From JACNKV01 sp964422145 (GTDB taxonomy: Bacteria; Fidelibacterota; Marinisomatia; Marinisomatales; JACNKV01), in contig CAYQZV010000008.1 of NCBI GenBank assembly GCA_964422145.1, forward strand, positions 1 to 64,000: 64,000 nucleotides of DNA, in the 5' to 3' direction. Shown here in pieces: positions 8,864 to 18,074 of the stretch. Position 1 is the stretch's first letter, and each line of letters opens with the position of its first letter. The notes beneath the pieces were generated by a model, which was not told the origin of the DNA, made no database searches, and worked only from the letters and a program-made list of their open reading frames with translations. The position numbers were made by a program, and so were the translations under genes.

Positions 8864-10552
8864 TTACTTTGATTGTTTTTGTGCTTTTTCGATCTTTGCC
8901 CAGGAATCTCTTAACGATACAGTCCGATTAAAAACAGGATGATCTGTTTTATGATCTTTAGAATCGGGTGTGAAATATCCTTGCCGCTCAAATTGATATG
9001 TAGTCCCAACTTCCGCTGAAGCGAGTGAAGGTTCAAGCTTACACCCTTTTAACACGGTCAATGAGTCAGGGTTAAGATCTTCAAGAAAGTCATGGCTGCT
9101 GCCGGGATTCGGAATATTGAATAATCTGTCATACAATCTCACATCTGCGTCAATGGAATGATCTGCAGAAACCCAATGCAAAGTTCCCTTCACTTTTCGT
9201 CCATCAGGAGCCGAGCCGCCTTTTGTTTCAGGATCGTATGTACATCGCAATTCAATGATCTTTCCTTCAGAGTCTTTAATCACATCTTTGCATGTGATGA
9301 AATATGCATACCGTAGTCTGACTTCTCTTCCCGGGCCTAGTCTGAAAAACTTTTTTGGTGGATCTTCCATAAAATCTGATCGTTCGATATAAAGTTCTTT
9401 TGTGAACGGAACGATTCTTTTTCCTGCTTCCGGGTCTTCCGGGTTGTTGATGGCTTGCATTTCATCCATCTGATCATCAGGATAGTTTTCAATCACGACT
9501 TTAAGAGGATCTAGGACAGCCATGACACGAGGAGCGTGTTTATTCAAATCTTCTCTAACCGTATGTTCTAAAAGAGCGACATCCACGATATTATCTCGTT
9601 TAGCAACACCGATCTTTTCGGCAAAATTGCGTATAGACGCAGGAGTGTATCCTCTCCGTCTTAAACCGGATATCGTAGGCATTCTTGGGTCATCCCATCC
9701 GCTGACGTGATTATTCTCTACTAACGTATGAAGCTTTCTTTTGCTCATCATCGTGTAGTTTAAATTTAGACGAGCAAATTCAATTTGCTGTGGATGATAA
9801 GTATTCAATTCTTTTAAAAACCAATCATATAAAGGTCTGTGGTCTTCAAATTCCAGTGTGCAGATTGAGTGTGTAATACCTTCAATGGAATCTTCTAAAC
9901 CGTGTGCCCAATCGTACATCGGATAAATACACCAATCATCTCCGGTGCGATGGTGTGATGCTTTCAACACACGATACATGACAGGATCTCTCATATTCAA
10001 ATTCGGCGACGCCATATCGATTTTCGCTCGCAATGTTTTTGATCCGTTCTCAAATTCACCATCCTTCATTTTCTGAAAAAGATCAAGATTATCTTCAACG
10101 CTGCGATTACGGTATGGACTCTCCTTACCGGATTCTGTCAATGTTCCCCGGTATTGGCGGACTTCATCATTGGTAAGGTCACACACATATGCTTTTCCAC
10201 CTTTTATCAATTGAATCGCATAATCATACATCTGTTGGAAGTAATCTGAGGCAAAATACAATCGATCTTCCCAATCGAATCCAAGCCAAGCAACATCTTC
10301 GATGATAGAATTCACATATTCATCTTCTTCTTTTACAGGATTTGTATCATCAAAGCGAAGGTTGCATTTTGCATTGTTGTATTTTTCAGCTAATCCAAAA
10401 TTCAAACAGATAGATTTTGCATGGCCAATATGGAGATATCCATTTGGCTCAGGTGGAAAACGTGTATGTACGCGGCTGTCATTTTTGCTGACGGCTAGAT
10501 CGTTGTTGATTATCGTTTCAATAAAGTTAGCGGATTTTGTTTCTGTAGACAT
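8864..10552 (-). CDS. glnS: Glutaminyl-tRNA synthetase
   Basis: 562 residues, close to E. coli GlnRS. Class I motifs are clear: PPEPNGYLHIGH (HIGH at 41-44) and MMSKRKL (269-273, the KMSKS equivalent). GlnRS-specific blocks include RFDDTNP, YDWAHGLEDS and SICTLEFEDHRPLYDW. The C-terminal β-barrel anticodon-binding region is complete (VSLRDSWAKIEKAQKQ). It charges tRNA-Gln directly, so this organism need not rely on the Glu-tRNA(Gln) amidotransferase route. It lies 8 nt downstream of gltX. Bacterial GlnRS is thought to have come from eukaryotes by transfer and is patchy outside Proteobacteria and parts of the FCB group. Confidence 0.98.
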   Translation of the reverse strand: MSTETKSANFIETIINNDLAVSKNDSRVHTRFPPEPNGYLHIGHAKSICLNFGLAEKYNNAKCNLRFDDTNPVKEEDEYVNSIIEDVAWLGFDWEDRLYFASDYFQQMYDYAIQLIKGGKAYVCDLTNDEVRQYRGTLTESGKESPYRNRSVEDNLDLFQKMKDGEFENGSKTLRAKIDMASPNLNMRDPVMYRVLKASHHRTGDDWCIYPMYDWAHGLEDSIEGITHSICTLEFEDHRPLYDWFLKELNTYHPQQIEFARLNLNYTMMSKRKLHTLVENNHVSGWDDPRMPTISGLRRRGYTPASIRNFAEKIGVAKRDNIVDVALLEHTVREDLNKHAPRVMAVLDPLKVVIENYPDDQMDEMQAINNPEDPEAGKRIVPFTKELYIERSDFMEDPPKKFFRLGPGREVRLRYAYFITCKDVIKDSEGKIIELRCTYDPETKGGSAPDGRKVKGTLHWVSADHSIDADVRLYDRLFNIPNPGSSHDFLEDLNPDSLTVLKGCKLEPSLASAEVGTTYQFERQGYFTPDSKDHKTDHPVFNRTVSLRDSWAKIEKAQKQSK

Positions 10553-10560
10553 AGAAATGA

Positions 10561-11997
10561 TTAATTTAAAGGTAGTTTTTCTAGTGCAGTTTGAATTCGT
10601 CGCAAGCAGTTGTCTTTCCCGATTAATGCCATCATTGTAAATAAGGATGGACCGAACGAGACACCGCTTACTGCTAATCGCATTGGATGGATTAACTTCC
10701 CTGCAGATACGGACTCATTTTCGGCAACACGCCGTAACGCAGATTCAATGCCTGATTCTGTCCAGTTTTCTAACAACGCCAGTTCCTGATACAGCAAAGT
10801 AACGACTTCGTTGACAGAGGAGTCTTTCCATCGTTTCTTTACTGCTTTTTCTTCATAACTGGTAGGATCAGCATAAAAATAACCGGAAATATCCATCAGC
10901 TCAGTCAGAGATTTTGCTCTTAGTTTTTGAAGCTCTAACACTTGTTTGTTATACGAATCGTTTTGATCGTTTCGCCAATCGGGCTGTAATTCTCTTATTT
11001 TTGAGAGTAATTCACCGGAAGACAGTTTGAACATATGCTGCCCACTAATCCAGTGAAGCTTTTTCTCGTCATATACTGCTGCTTTTTTTTGGATTTGATT
11101 AATCGAAAACAATTCCACTAAACGATCCAAAGTAAATATTTCCTCTTCTGTACCCGGATTCCATCCAAGCAACACCAAATAATTGATCATTGCTTGTGGT
11201 AAATATCCCATATTACGATACTCATGGACTCCCGTTGCTCCATGCCGTTTACTCATCCGTCGTTTGTCTTGTCCAAGGATCATCGGTAAATGAGCAAATT
11301 CTGGGATGGTATAATTCAACGCTTCATAGATCAGGATTTGCTTTGGCGTATTTGAGATATGATCTTCCCCGCGGATCACATGCGTAATATCCATATCGTG
11401 ATCATCGACTACAACAACAAGATTGTACGTTGGTGTTCCATCCGTGCGAGCAATGATAAAATCATCTAATTCATCTGTGCTGACTTTAATCTCACCATAG
11501 ATGCGATCTTTGTATTCTACAATTTTTTCAGGGACTTTGAGACGAATAGTAAAAGATTCACCTTTTGATTCTTTTAAATTCACTTCTTCAAGTGTTAAAT
11601 CTCTGCAAATTCGATCATATTTATAACCGCTGCCTTGCTTCTCTATTTCTTCCCGTTTTTGAGCAAGTTCTTCTTTTGAGCAAAAACACTTGTAAGCATG
11701 ACCGGTTTGTAACAGAGTTTCAACAACCTCTGCATATCGCTCCCCTCTTTTCGATTGATAGACGATGTTCTCATCCCATGATAAACCAAGCCAAGCCATT
11801 GAGTCACATATCTGATCTGTAAACTCCTGTTTTGATCTAAGTTGATCAGTATCTTCAATTCTGAGAAGCATTTTGCCATTGTGATGTTTAGCAAAGAGCC
11901 AATTAAATAATGCTGTTCTTGCGCCCCCTAGATGCAATCGTCCGGTGGGACTGGGTGCAAAACGTACTCTTGGTGATATGGATGATGTTGAATTCAC
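10561..11997 (-). CDS. gltX: Glutamyl-tRNA synthetase
   Basis: 478 residues, typical of bacterial GluRS. RFAPSPTGRLHLGGARTALFNW carries the HLGG version of the HIGH motif (in two pieces, RFAPSPTGR and LHLGGAR), and KRRMSKRHGA is the KMSKS loop. The zinc-binding-like SWIM region has CFCSKEEL. The C-terminal helical anticodon-binding domain is present (KLIHPMRLAVSGVSFGPSLF). Placed upstream of glnS, it forms a two-gene aminoacylation unit. The ATG at 11997 gives the canonical N-terminus. Confidence 0.98.
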   Translation of the reverse strand: MNSTSSISPRVRFAPSPTGRLHLGGARTALFNWLFAKHHNGKMLLRIEDTDQLRSKQEFTDQICDSMAWLGLSWDENIVYQSKRGERYAEVVETLLQTGHAYKCFCSKEELAQKREEIEKQGSGYKYDRICRDLTLEEVNLKESKGESFTIRLKVPEKIVEYKDRIYGEIKVSTDELDDFIIARTDGTPTYNLVVVVDDHDMDITHVIRGEDHISNTPKQILIYEALNYTIPEFAHLPMILGQDKRRMSKRHGATGVHEYRNMGYLPQAMINYLVLLGWNPGTEEEIFTLDRLVELFSINQIQKKAAVYDEKKLHWISGQHMFKLSSGELLSKIRELQPDWRNDQNDSYNKQVLELQKLRAKSLTELMDISGYFYADPTSYEEKAVKKRWKDSSVNEVVTLLYQELALLENWTESGIESALRRVAENESVSAGKLIHPMRLAVSGVSFGPSLFTMMALIGKDNCLRRIQTALEKLPLN

Positions 11998-12210
11998 GTT
12001 ATTATTTTAAAATTGGTCGGGAAATTTACAATACTTTTTAATAAGCAGTAAATCATTCTGATTATAGAATAATATAATTACGTTACGTTGCAATATTCAA
12101 TTGCTATTGATTAAAATCAATAGAGCGTATTAATATTTCTTAAAATGGTTTGAGTTCTTTTAAATTTATATTAAAATATCAAAGTGGTTTTATCAGTTAA
12201 ATAAAACATT

Positions 12211-12930
12211 ATGAGTATATTAAAGCGAAAAACTAGATGGAAAATAGCACAAGAATATGAATTAAGATGGTGGACTAACTATAATGACACTATAGAATGG
12301 TACAAAATATTTTCTGATGAAATAATATATAAAACTTCTCCTTATATCAAGATCAATAAAAACACAGTAATCCTTGAGATAGGCTCCGGGGCAGCCGGTG
12401 GCATTACATTTCTTAATTCTGATTATAAATATGCAATAGATCCCTTAGAATATTTTTTTTGTAATAATGATTCTTGGAGTAAATTAAGAGACAAAAATGT
12501 CAAGTACTTTACTGGTATCGGTGAAGATTTACCTTTTAATGACAACTATTTTGATTTAATAATAATTGATAATGTTCTAGATCATTGTGAGAATCCATGT
12601 GAAGTGTTAAATGAAATAAATCGGACTATAAAATACAATGGAATCATATTTTTTAGACAAAATGTTTATAATAAATGGGGGTATTTTTTAAGATTAATTA
12701 TGGAAATATTCATGATAGACAAAGGGCACCCATTTACTTTCACAAAACATTACTTAGACGAAAATTTTGAACAAAGAAGCTGGGAAATAAAATACTTAGA
12801 AGAAAATAGCTATTTCAATACATGGATAGAGAATATTGATAATCTTAGTTTTAAAGGAATTATTCAAACATTTTTATTTATTATAAGAAACAGAACTCTT
12901 TTTATTTTAAAAAAAACTAAATTGGGATAG
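12211..12930 (+). CDS. SAM-dependent methyltransferase (class I), AT-rich
   Basis: 239 residues. A Rossmann-type SAM site is visible at VILEIGSGAAGG (motif I), then IDPLEYFF, LPFNDNYFDLIIIDNVLDHCENP (motif IV in a Methyltransf_11 pattern) and a C-terminal portion with DKGHPFTF. The base composition is clearly more AT-rich than the flanking housekeeping genes, and no Shine-Dalgarno is evident. It stands alone between gltX and two tRNA-Ser genes, which suggests horizontal acquisition at a tRNA locus. Related proteins occur in polysaccharide gene clusters; the substrate cannot be read from the sequence. Confidence 0.78.
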   Translation: MSILKRKTRWKIAQEYELRWWTNYNDTIEWYKIFSDEIIYKTSPYIKINKNTVILEIGSGAAGGITFLNSDYKYAIDPLEYFFCNNDSWSKLRDKNVKYFTGIGEDLPFNDNYFDLIIIDNVLDHCENPCEVLNEINRTIKYNGIIFFRQNVYNKWGYFLRLIMEIFMIDKGHPFTFTKHYLDENFEQRSWEIKYLEENSYFNTWIENIDNLSFKGIIQTFLFIIRNRTLFILKKTKLG

Positions 12931-13000
12931 CATTATAACCTCTTTATGTTTTTGATTAATCAATGACTATCCTGCTTTTCCTAAATTGTAAAAATTAATG

Positions 13001-13087
13001 CGGAGAGGGAGGGATTCGAACCCTCGGTACGCGTTAACGCACACACGCTTTCCAAGCGTGCTCCTTAAGCCACTCGGACACCTCTCC
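13001..13087 (-). tRNA. tRNA-Ser (anticodon GGA)
   Basis: A type II tRNA with a long variable arm. The acceptor GGAGAGG pairs with CCTCTCC, the discriminator is G, and the anticodon loop TTGGAAA has GGA at 34-36. Confidence 0.95.
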
Positions 13088-13108
13088 AAATAAAAATGAA
13101 ACGAATTG

Positions 13109-13193
13109 CGGAGGGGGAGGGATTCGAACCCCCGGACCTGTTACAGTCAACGGTTTTCAAGACCGCCGCATTCAACCGCTCTGCCACCCCTCC
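13109..13193 (-). tRNA. tRNA-Ser (anticodon TGA)
   Basis: A type II tRNA with acceptor GGAGGGG, a long variable arm, G discriminator and anticodon loop CTTGAAA (TGA at 34-36). It reads UCA serine codons and is not tRNA-Sec, whose anticodon would be TCA. Confidence 0.95.
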
Positions 13194-13203
13194 AAATAGT
13201 ATT

Positions 13204-13506
13204 TTATTCTGAAGCAGATTCTTCTTCTGTAGATTCTTCAGTCTTCTCTTCTTCTACAGTTTCTTCTACTGCTGCTTCAGCTTCTTCAAATGAAGGCATC
13301 TCAATATCTTGCGCATGAGTAAGCTCATTCATCCGTTTCAAAGCGGAATCCAAGTTTTCTCCGCCTTCGAGTCTGATCATCTTTTCATTAAAACGATACC
13401 GACCTGTTTTCTCGGATAGAACGCTTTCAACAAATTTGACATACTTCCAATCCTTTACCGTTTGTCCCTTTGCTGCCTTATCTCCAAATGTTTGTTTCTT
13501 TGCCAT
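13204..13506 (-). CDS. Small basic protein with acidic tail, unknown
   Basis: 100 residues. The N-terminal half is basic and conserved-looking (MAKKQTFGDKAAKGQ, then VKFVESVLSEKTGRYRFNEKMI). From about residue 70 it is almost wholly Glu/Ser/Thr/Ala. The core KxVKxVxSxKTGxYxFxE resembles the small DUF4295 proteins of Bacteroidetes, which lie next to ribosomal protein genes. The resemblance is from memory and weak. It is next to two tRNA-Ser genes. A role around the ribosome or nucleic acids is only a guess. Confidence 0.7.
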   Translation of the reverse strand: MAKKQTFGDKAAKGQTVKDWKYVKFVESVLSEKTGRYRFNEKMIRLEGGENLDSALKRMNELTHAQDIEMPSFEEAEAAVEETVEEEKTEESTEEESASE

Positions 13507-13734
13507 TTTCTAAAATATCTCCAAATTTAATGCCGGCGAATTTACCAGTTCCCGCGTTGAACTCCAAACAGCAAAACAAGAAAAATGATAAATCTGATTA
13601 ATAACTCTGCCATTGTATTCCAATGATGAGATAATTTGATATTTCTATAAATAATTATTGAACTAAATCGTCGTGGAGACGTAAAGTATCTTTAGAATTA
13701 ATAATAATGAATTTGAATTATGAAAGGATATACC

Positions 13735-14619
13735 ATGAAAAAAACCATCTTTTATCTCCTCATTACGTTCTGCTTCGTATCTATAGGCTCATTATCTGCT
13801 CAAGATATTGCCGATGGATACCGAATTCAGGTACTGGCTACCGGAGTTCAAGAAAAAGCAGTCAGCCTTCAATCTGATCTCGAAAACTTCTACCCGGGTG
13901 AAGTATATATCATGTTTGAAGACCCGAACTACAAAGTACGCATCGGGAACTGTGAAGATCGTGACACAGCGGAAATGCTTTTATTAAAAGTTCAGGAATT
14001 AGGTTATCCGACAGCTTGGATCGTTTCAACTTCAATAGATGTCACAAAAGAAGATGTTACATCTGCAGAAGTCCCAGTTGCAAGTACTGAGACTGTCGTC
14101 GATGCACTCCCCACAAAAGGATCTGATTGCTGTCCGAATAAAGGCTACACGCTTGGATTAGGGTTTGGTTATCCTACGATGACGGGTGCCTATCTGGAAA
14201 ACTCTGATAAAACGCCCATCTATAATGTAGAAATTGAAACACCGCTTGCTTTACCTCTTGGTCCACTGAGCATGGGAGTAAGTCTAGATGTTTTTACCTA
14301 TGATTATCCGAGTGCAGACAATGGAAACGGATTCAAAGGAGTTGCCTTCATGCCGAAACTTTCTGTAGGATTGAACGATCTCCCCTTCTTACCGCACCTT
14401 CCGGTAAAATTATCTGCTCAATTTGGGGGTGGTATTTATGATAAACATATTGGAACAGCCATTGGCGGAGCAATGGAATTTCGCTTAAGTAAAGTTTATC
14501 CTCTGTGTGCCAAATTCTACGGCAGATCGAATGTCGTTACCGGTGTTGTTGACGGTAGTCCTACCGGCTGGATTGACGGTGGTTTGATGCTGTCATACGA
14601 TGTTTCGAAATTATTTTAA
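13735..14619 (+). CDS. SPOR-domain exported protein with β-barrel-like C-terminus
   Basis: 294 residues from the ATG at 13735. An upstream in-frame ATG at 13720 overlaps the ribosome site AAAGGA, so it is unlikely to be used. A signal peptide (MKKTIFYLLITFCFVSIGSLSAQ) is followed by a SPOR-like repeat (GYRIQVLATGVQEKAVSLQSD, then YKVRIGNCEDRDTAEMLL), a fold that binds denuded peptidoglycan. After a linker, the C-terminal ~165 residues are glycine- and aromatic-rich strand sequence ending DVSKLF, consistent with an outer-membrane barrel. A clear terminator follows. An envelope-anchoring role is inference. Confidence 0.78.
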   Translation: MKKTIFYLLITFCFVSIGSLSAQDIADGYRIQVLATGVQEKAVSLQSDLENFYPGEVYIMFEDPNYKVRIGNCEDRDTAEMLLLKVQELGYPTAWIVSTSIDVTKEDVTSAEVPVASTETVVDALPTKGSDCCPNKGYTLGLGFGYPTMTGAYLENSDKTPIYNVEIETPLALPLGPLSMGVSLDVFTYDYPSADNGNGFKGVAFMPKLSVGLNDLPFLPHLPVKLSAQFGGGIYDKHIGTAIGGAMEFRLSKVYPLCAKFYGRSNVVTGVVDGSPTGWIDGGLMLSYDVSKLF

Positions 14620-14639
14620 TTCAGTAATCTGATTTCGAT

Positions 14640-14671
14640 AAAAGGGTGGCGATTTTCGTCACCCTTTTTCT
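14640..14671 (+). terminator. Rho-independent terminator
   Basis: AAAGGGTGGCGA-TTTT-CGTCACCCTTTTT forms a near-perfect hairpin followed by a T-run, 20 nt after the stop of the SPOR-domain gene. Confidence 0.88.
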
Positions 14672-14675
14672 ATTT

Positions 14676-15341
14676 ATGATATTGTCCGTTATTATCCCCA
14701 TCTTTAATGAAGCATCAACCTGTAAACAAATCATAAATCAGGTTAAAGCTGTTCCAATTGATTTAGAAATTATCGTAGTAGATGATGCGTCAACAGATGG
14801 AACCATTGATATTTTAAAATCCATTGCTGGTATCACACTTCTCTCCCATTCCGAAAATAAAGGAAAAGGAGCAGCAATTAAAACAGCCCTTCCTTACATC
14901 ACCGGTGATAATGTTATATTTCAAGACGGTGACCTTGAATATTCTCCACAGGATTTTGTATCACTATTGAATCATTTATCTCCCGATATTGATGCAGTCT
15001 TTGGCAGCCGCTTTCTTAATCCTGAAATAAATTTTACCTACCATACATTCGGGAATAAACTCATTACGTGGTTTTTTAACCTCTTTATCGGCTCTTCGCT
15101 AAACGACATCGCATCCTGCTATAAACTCATGCCGACCAAGCTTTTACTCGCGTTGGATATCCAATCCAATGGTTTTGGTTTGGAATCAGAAATATCAACC
15201 AAACTGGTTAAAGGGAATTATCGAATTACTGAAATACCTATTTCTTATAAACGACGGTCAAAACATGATGGAAAAAAATTAAGACTCAAAGACGGATTTA
15301 TCGCCGCATGGACAATTATCAGATTTAGATATTGTAAATAG
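14676..15341 (+). CDS. Family 2 glycosyltransferase
   Basis: 221 residues from the ATG at 14676. An earlier ATG at 14646 lies inside the preceding terminator hairpin and would add ten implausible residues. GT-A fold markers are IPIFNEAS, VVDDASTDGT, GKGAAIKTAL and FQDGDLEYSPQDF (the DxD equivalent). The layout matches dolichyl/undecaprenyl-phosphate sugar transferases of the DPM1 type without a C-terminal membrane anchor. It probably transfers a nucleotide-activated sugar to a lipid carrier at the inner membrane. It runs convergently into the NusG paralogue, leaving 6 nt between them. Confidence 0.9.
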   Translation: MILSVIIPIFNEASTCKQIINQVKAVPIDLEIIVVDDASTDGTIDILKSIAGITLLSHSENKGKGAAIKTALPYITGDNVIFQDGDLEYSPQDFVSLLNHLSPDIDAVFGSRFLNPEINFTYHTFGNKLITWFFNLFIGSSLNDIASCYKLMPTKLLLALDIQSNGFGLESEISTKLVKGNYRITEIPISYKRRSKHDGKKLRLKDGFIAAWTIIRFRYCK

Positions 15342-15347
15342 TCTTTT

Positions 15348-15881
15348 TTACAACTTCTGAAGATATTCAGGATTGATCTCAATCGAGACAGCCTGCATAA
15401 TCGCATCAACTATGACAACAAGACGTGTTTTATTTTTATGCTTTGTTACCGTCCCTTCCATTCCCCTGAATGGACCGACAACGACCTTCACTTTATTACC
15501 AATGGGAATGGTGTCTTCGTGCTGAACCGTATCACTTTGATCAACCATCGATTGCAGCCAATACATTTGTTCACTTCGTATGATTGAAGGTTTCCAGTTT
15601 ATCCCAACATATCTTACGACCCCATCGGTTTCCAGGACGATGAATTTATCCTTGGAGAGATCTATTCGGACAAAGACATATCCTCGAAAAAGAGGGACTT
15701 CTATTTTCTTCTTGCGATCGCTCCATTGCCTAATTTGCTTGATCAATGGTAATGATGTTTCAATCTGTTGTTCGATCAGCGATTGATACACCGTTTTTTC
15801 ATGTCGTGACCGGACGTAAACTGCGTACCATTCTTTACGATCATTTATTTCAAGTGTTTTTGGATATATCTTAGTATTCAA
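15348..15881 (-). CDS. NusG-family specialised antiterminator (UpxY/RfaH-like)
   Basis: 177 residues. The start is a TTG at 15881; an in-frame stop lies 24 nt upstream and there is no ATG. The NGN domain begins EWYAVYVRSRHEKTVYQSL, continues through PLFRGYVFVRID, and the C-terminal KOW motif is GNKVKVVVGPFRGMEGTVTK. Housekeeping NusG is usually encoded with secE and ribosomal protein genes. A stand-alone paralogue resembles UpxY/RfaH-type factors that let RNA polymerase read long exopolysaccharide operons, consistent with the adjacent glycosyltransferase. Its target operon is not visible here. Confidence 0.88.
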   Translation of the reverse strand: MNTKIYPKTLEINDRKEWYAVYVRSRHEKTVYQSLIEQQIETSLPLIKQIRQWSDRKKKIEVPLFRGYVFVRIDLSKDKFIVLETDGVVRYVGINWKPSIIRSEQMYWLQSMVDQSDTVQHEDTIPIGNKVKVVVGPFRGMEGTVTKHKNKTRLVVIVDAIMQAVSIEINPEYLQKL

Positions 15882-15967
15882 ATGATTAAGAACGTTATTT
15901 AGTCATTATTTTTCATAAATAATTATTTTAATGTAAAGATGGTTAACTATGAAACCAAAGAAATAAT

Positions 15968-16002
15968 AAAAAACCCTCGCACTTTAAATCGTTTGAGGGT
16001 TC
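15968..16002 (-). terminator. Rho-independent terminator of tRNA-Met
   Basis: On the minus strand, AACCCTC and GAGGGTT arms enclose a loop and are followed by TTTTTTATTATTT, directly downstream of the initiator tRNA gene. Confidence 0.8.
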
Positions 16003-16006
16003 TATG

Positions 16007-16080
<74 letters not shown>

Positions 16081-16223
16081 ATCATTTGATATTTGTCTTA
16101 AAAAACGTTCGCAAAATTAATATGTTTATTAATTACATCAAACGAATAAATCTTTAATTATGTTTCTAGATATAATTAGATTAATTGTGAACGGATTGTT
16201 TATTTGAATTATATATTATCATT

Positions 16224-18074
16224 TTATTTTTGTTTGGAAAGAAATACAATATTCCTTCTTTCACTTTTTTCAATATTAGCATTGAATTCATATAAATCAG
16301 AATAATTGTTCTTATTAACTTTTTGATAGTATAAAATGTATTCCCTCTTAAGTGTTATCACATTTTCATTAATATTAACATAGTAGCTATATGAGCCAAA
16401 TGAGTAGTCAAGAAGCACATCTTCAGGCAAAGACTCTACTAAATATTCTTCTGGATAAGTAATTGATATTGAATCTTTTATGGTCTTTGGAAAAGATAAG
16501 TATACTCCAGTTTCTCGGCTTTCTGGAGATTCATAGTTGGAGGTATATTGATGAATAAAAGGTGGGTTGAAAAATATTCTTTCTCCAGTTTTGTTCAAAA
16601 CATTATTTGCATTCATCGCAAATGAAATTGTCATAGGTTTGTTGTTATTTTCTCGGGTTGAATCACTATATCGTAATAATTCTATTTTGGGGAAATACCT
16701 TCCAATCCTCTTTATGAGCATATTCCGTTTATCGTTTTCAGTTTTATTGGAGTAATTAAACCTAAGGTCTTGATTATAATTCCCATACCCAATAATATTA
16801 CCTTCGAAATTTAAAGAACCAGCATTCGATAATTTCCCAGATATTGAATATATCAATTTGTTATTGATGTACGAACTTATTGGAGTACGAAGAATTTCTC
16901 CCGAAACATTTTTAATAACCAATACGTTACAACCTTCATCTACAAATGGTAAATCGTAGATTGTTGCTTCATCCGATGTACAGTCTACCCAGAAGGTATC
17001 CTTTTTTGTGGGAATGTAAGTGATTACATGATTAAAGTTATTCATTGGGAAATTCTCATCCACTATCCCATTACCTCTCGTTAAAATTAATGCCGGATAA
17101 GCTTCTATACCATTAGCTCTCAAACAAGAAATGAAAAACATAGTAAGGTCTTTACAATCCCCATACTTGTTTTTTAAAACAGATAGTGAAGAATGTGGTT
17201 TCCAACCGTGGATACCAAGTTCAATCGCGACATACCTTGTTTGTTTCTGTACAAATTGATACAAATATTGAATTTTTTCTGCAGTCGTCATTTCATCTTG
17301 TGAGTTGATTACCGGTATACCGAGATCATTAAACTGTATTTGATCAACTGATAAACGATAATACCAATTACTAAATTGTCTCCAATCTTTAAATGTACCC
17401 GCGACGCCTTCTAAATCAAAATAGTTCGGAGTGATATACATACCGTAACTAATATTATCTTCTGGTGCGGATAAATATTCGGACTTTCTTCTGGGAATAT
17501 TGTACTCCGTCCATGTATAGGTGTCTCCATCTTCGGTGTAATGTATTTTAGTGCTATCTGAAATTAGTTTCGTATTAACAGATAATCCCTTTTTCTTAAT
17601 AAAACTATAGGAAGATTTTTCTATCGGGATCGTAGTTTGGGGTAACCAATCAGGTATAAGGAAGTTTGATTTAATATTTACGGTATAAGAGTATTCGATA
17701 GTATATGGATAAGTTAAATGTTCAATAAACAACACATAATACCTAACACCGCTAAACAGCACATAGGATTGTGATGCATCAATAATGCGGCAATCCTTTT
17801 TCGTATATTTTTTTATCTTCTTACCATTTTTATCATATAAGATACAGTTTAGCTTCTTTAATTTTTGATAGTCATTTTCTAAAACAACTAATTCTCCATG
17901 CTCTCGGTCTTTCTTCTGCGATATTAAAATCTTTCCACTTTTTATTAATTGAGATTTGTTTTTTCCCTTATAAATCACAGCTGTATCATCGTAAATAATT
18001 TTAGAAGATGATTCTGAAAATACAATGACAAAATTCAGAATAAATATGATTATAAGTTTTAAAACGGAATTCAT
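16224..18074 (-). CDS. DUF3857/transglutaminase-like exported protein
   Basis: 616 residues. A signal peptide (FIILNF-type core, residues 7-20) is followed by an all-β DUF3857-like N-terminal half and a transglutaminase-like core. The likely triad is Cys307 (NKYGDCKDL), His349 (FNHVITYI) and Asp364 (FWVDCTSDE). A C-terminal β domain follows. Such proteins are cysteine proteases, transglutaminases or peptide-binding relatives outside the cytoplasm. Its start overlaps the stop of the upstream paralogue by 4 nt. The gene is AT-rich relative to its neighbours. Confidence 0.82.
   Translation of the reverse strand: MNSVLKLIIIFILNFVIVFSESSSKIIYDDTAVIYKGKNKSQLIKSGKILISQKKDREHGELVVLENDYQKLKKLNCILYDKNGKKIKKYTKKDCRIIDASQSYVLFSGVRYYVLFIEHLTYPYTIEYSYTVNIKSNFLIPDWLPQTTIPIEKSSYSFIKKKGLSVNTKLISDSTKIHYTEDGDTYTWTEYNIPRRKSEYLSAPEDNISYGMYITPNYFDLEGVAGTFKDWRQFSNWYYRLSVDQIQFNDLGIPVINSQDEMTTAEKIQYLYQFVQKQTRYVAIELGIHGWKPHSSLSVLKNKYGDCKDLTMFFISCLRANGIEAYPALILTRGNGIVDENFPMNNFNHVITYIPTKKDTFWVDCTSDEATIYDLPFVDEGCNVLVIKNVSGEILRTPISSYINNKLIYSISGKLSNAGSLNFEGNIIGYGNYNQDLRFNYSNKTENDKRNMLIKRIGRYFPKIELLRYSDSTRENNNKPMTISFAMNANNVLNKTGERIFFNPPFIHQYTSNYESPESRETGVYLSFPKTIKDSISITYPEEYLVESLPEDVLLDYSFGSYSYYVNINENVITLKREYILYYQKVNKNNYSDLYEFNANIEKSERRNIVFLSKQK

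Noticed and set aside
13109..13193. The TGA-anticodon tRNA as tRNA-Sec
   Set aside because: tRNA-Sec needs anticodon TCA and a longer acceptor/T arm. This is an ordinary type II tRNA-Ser for UCA codons.
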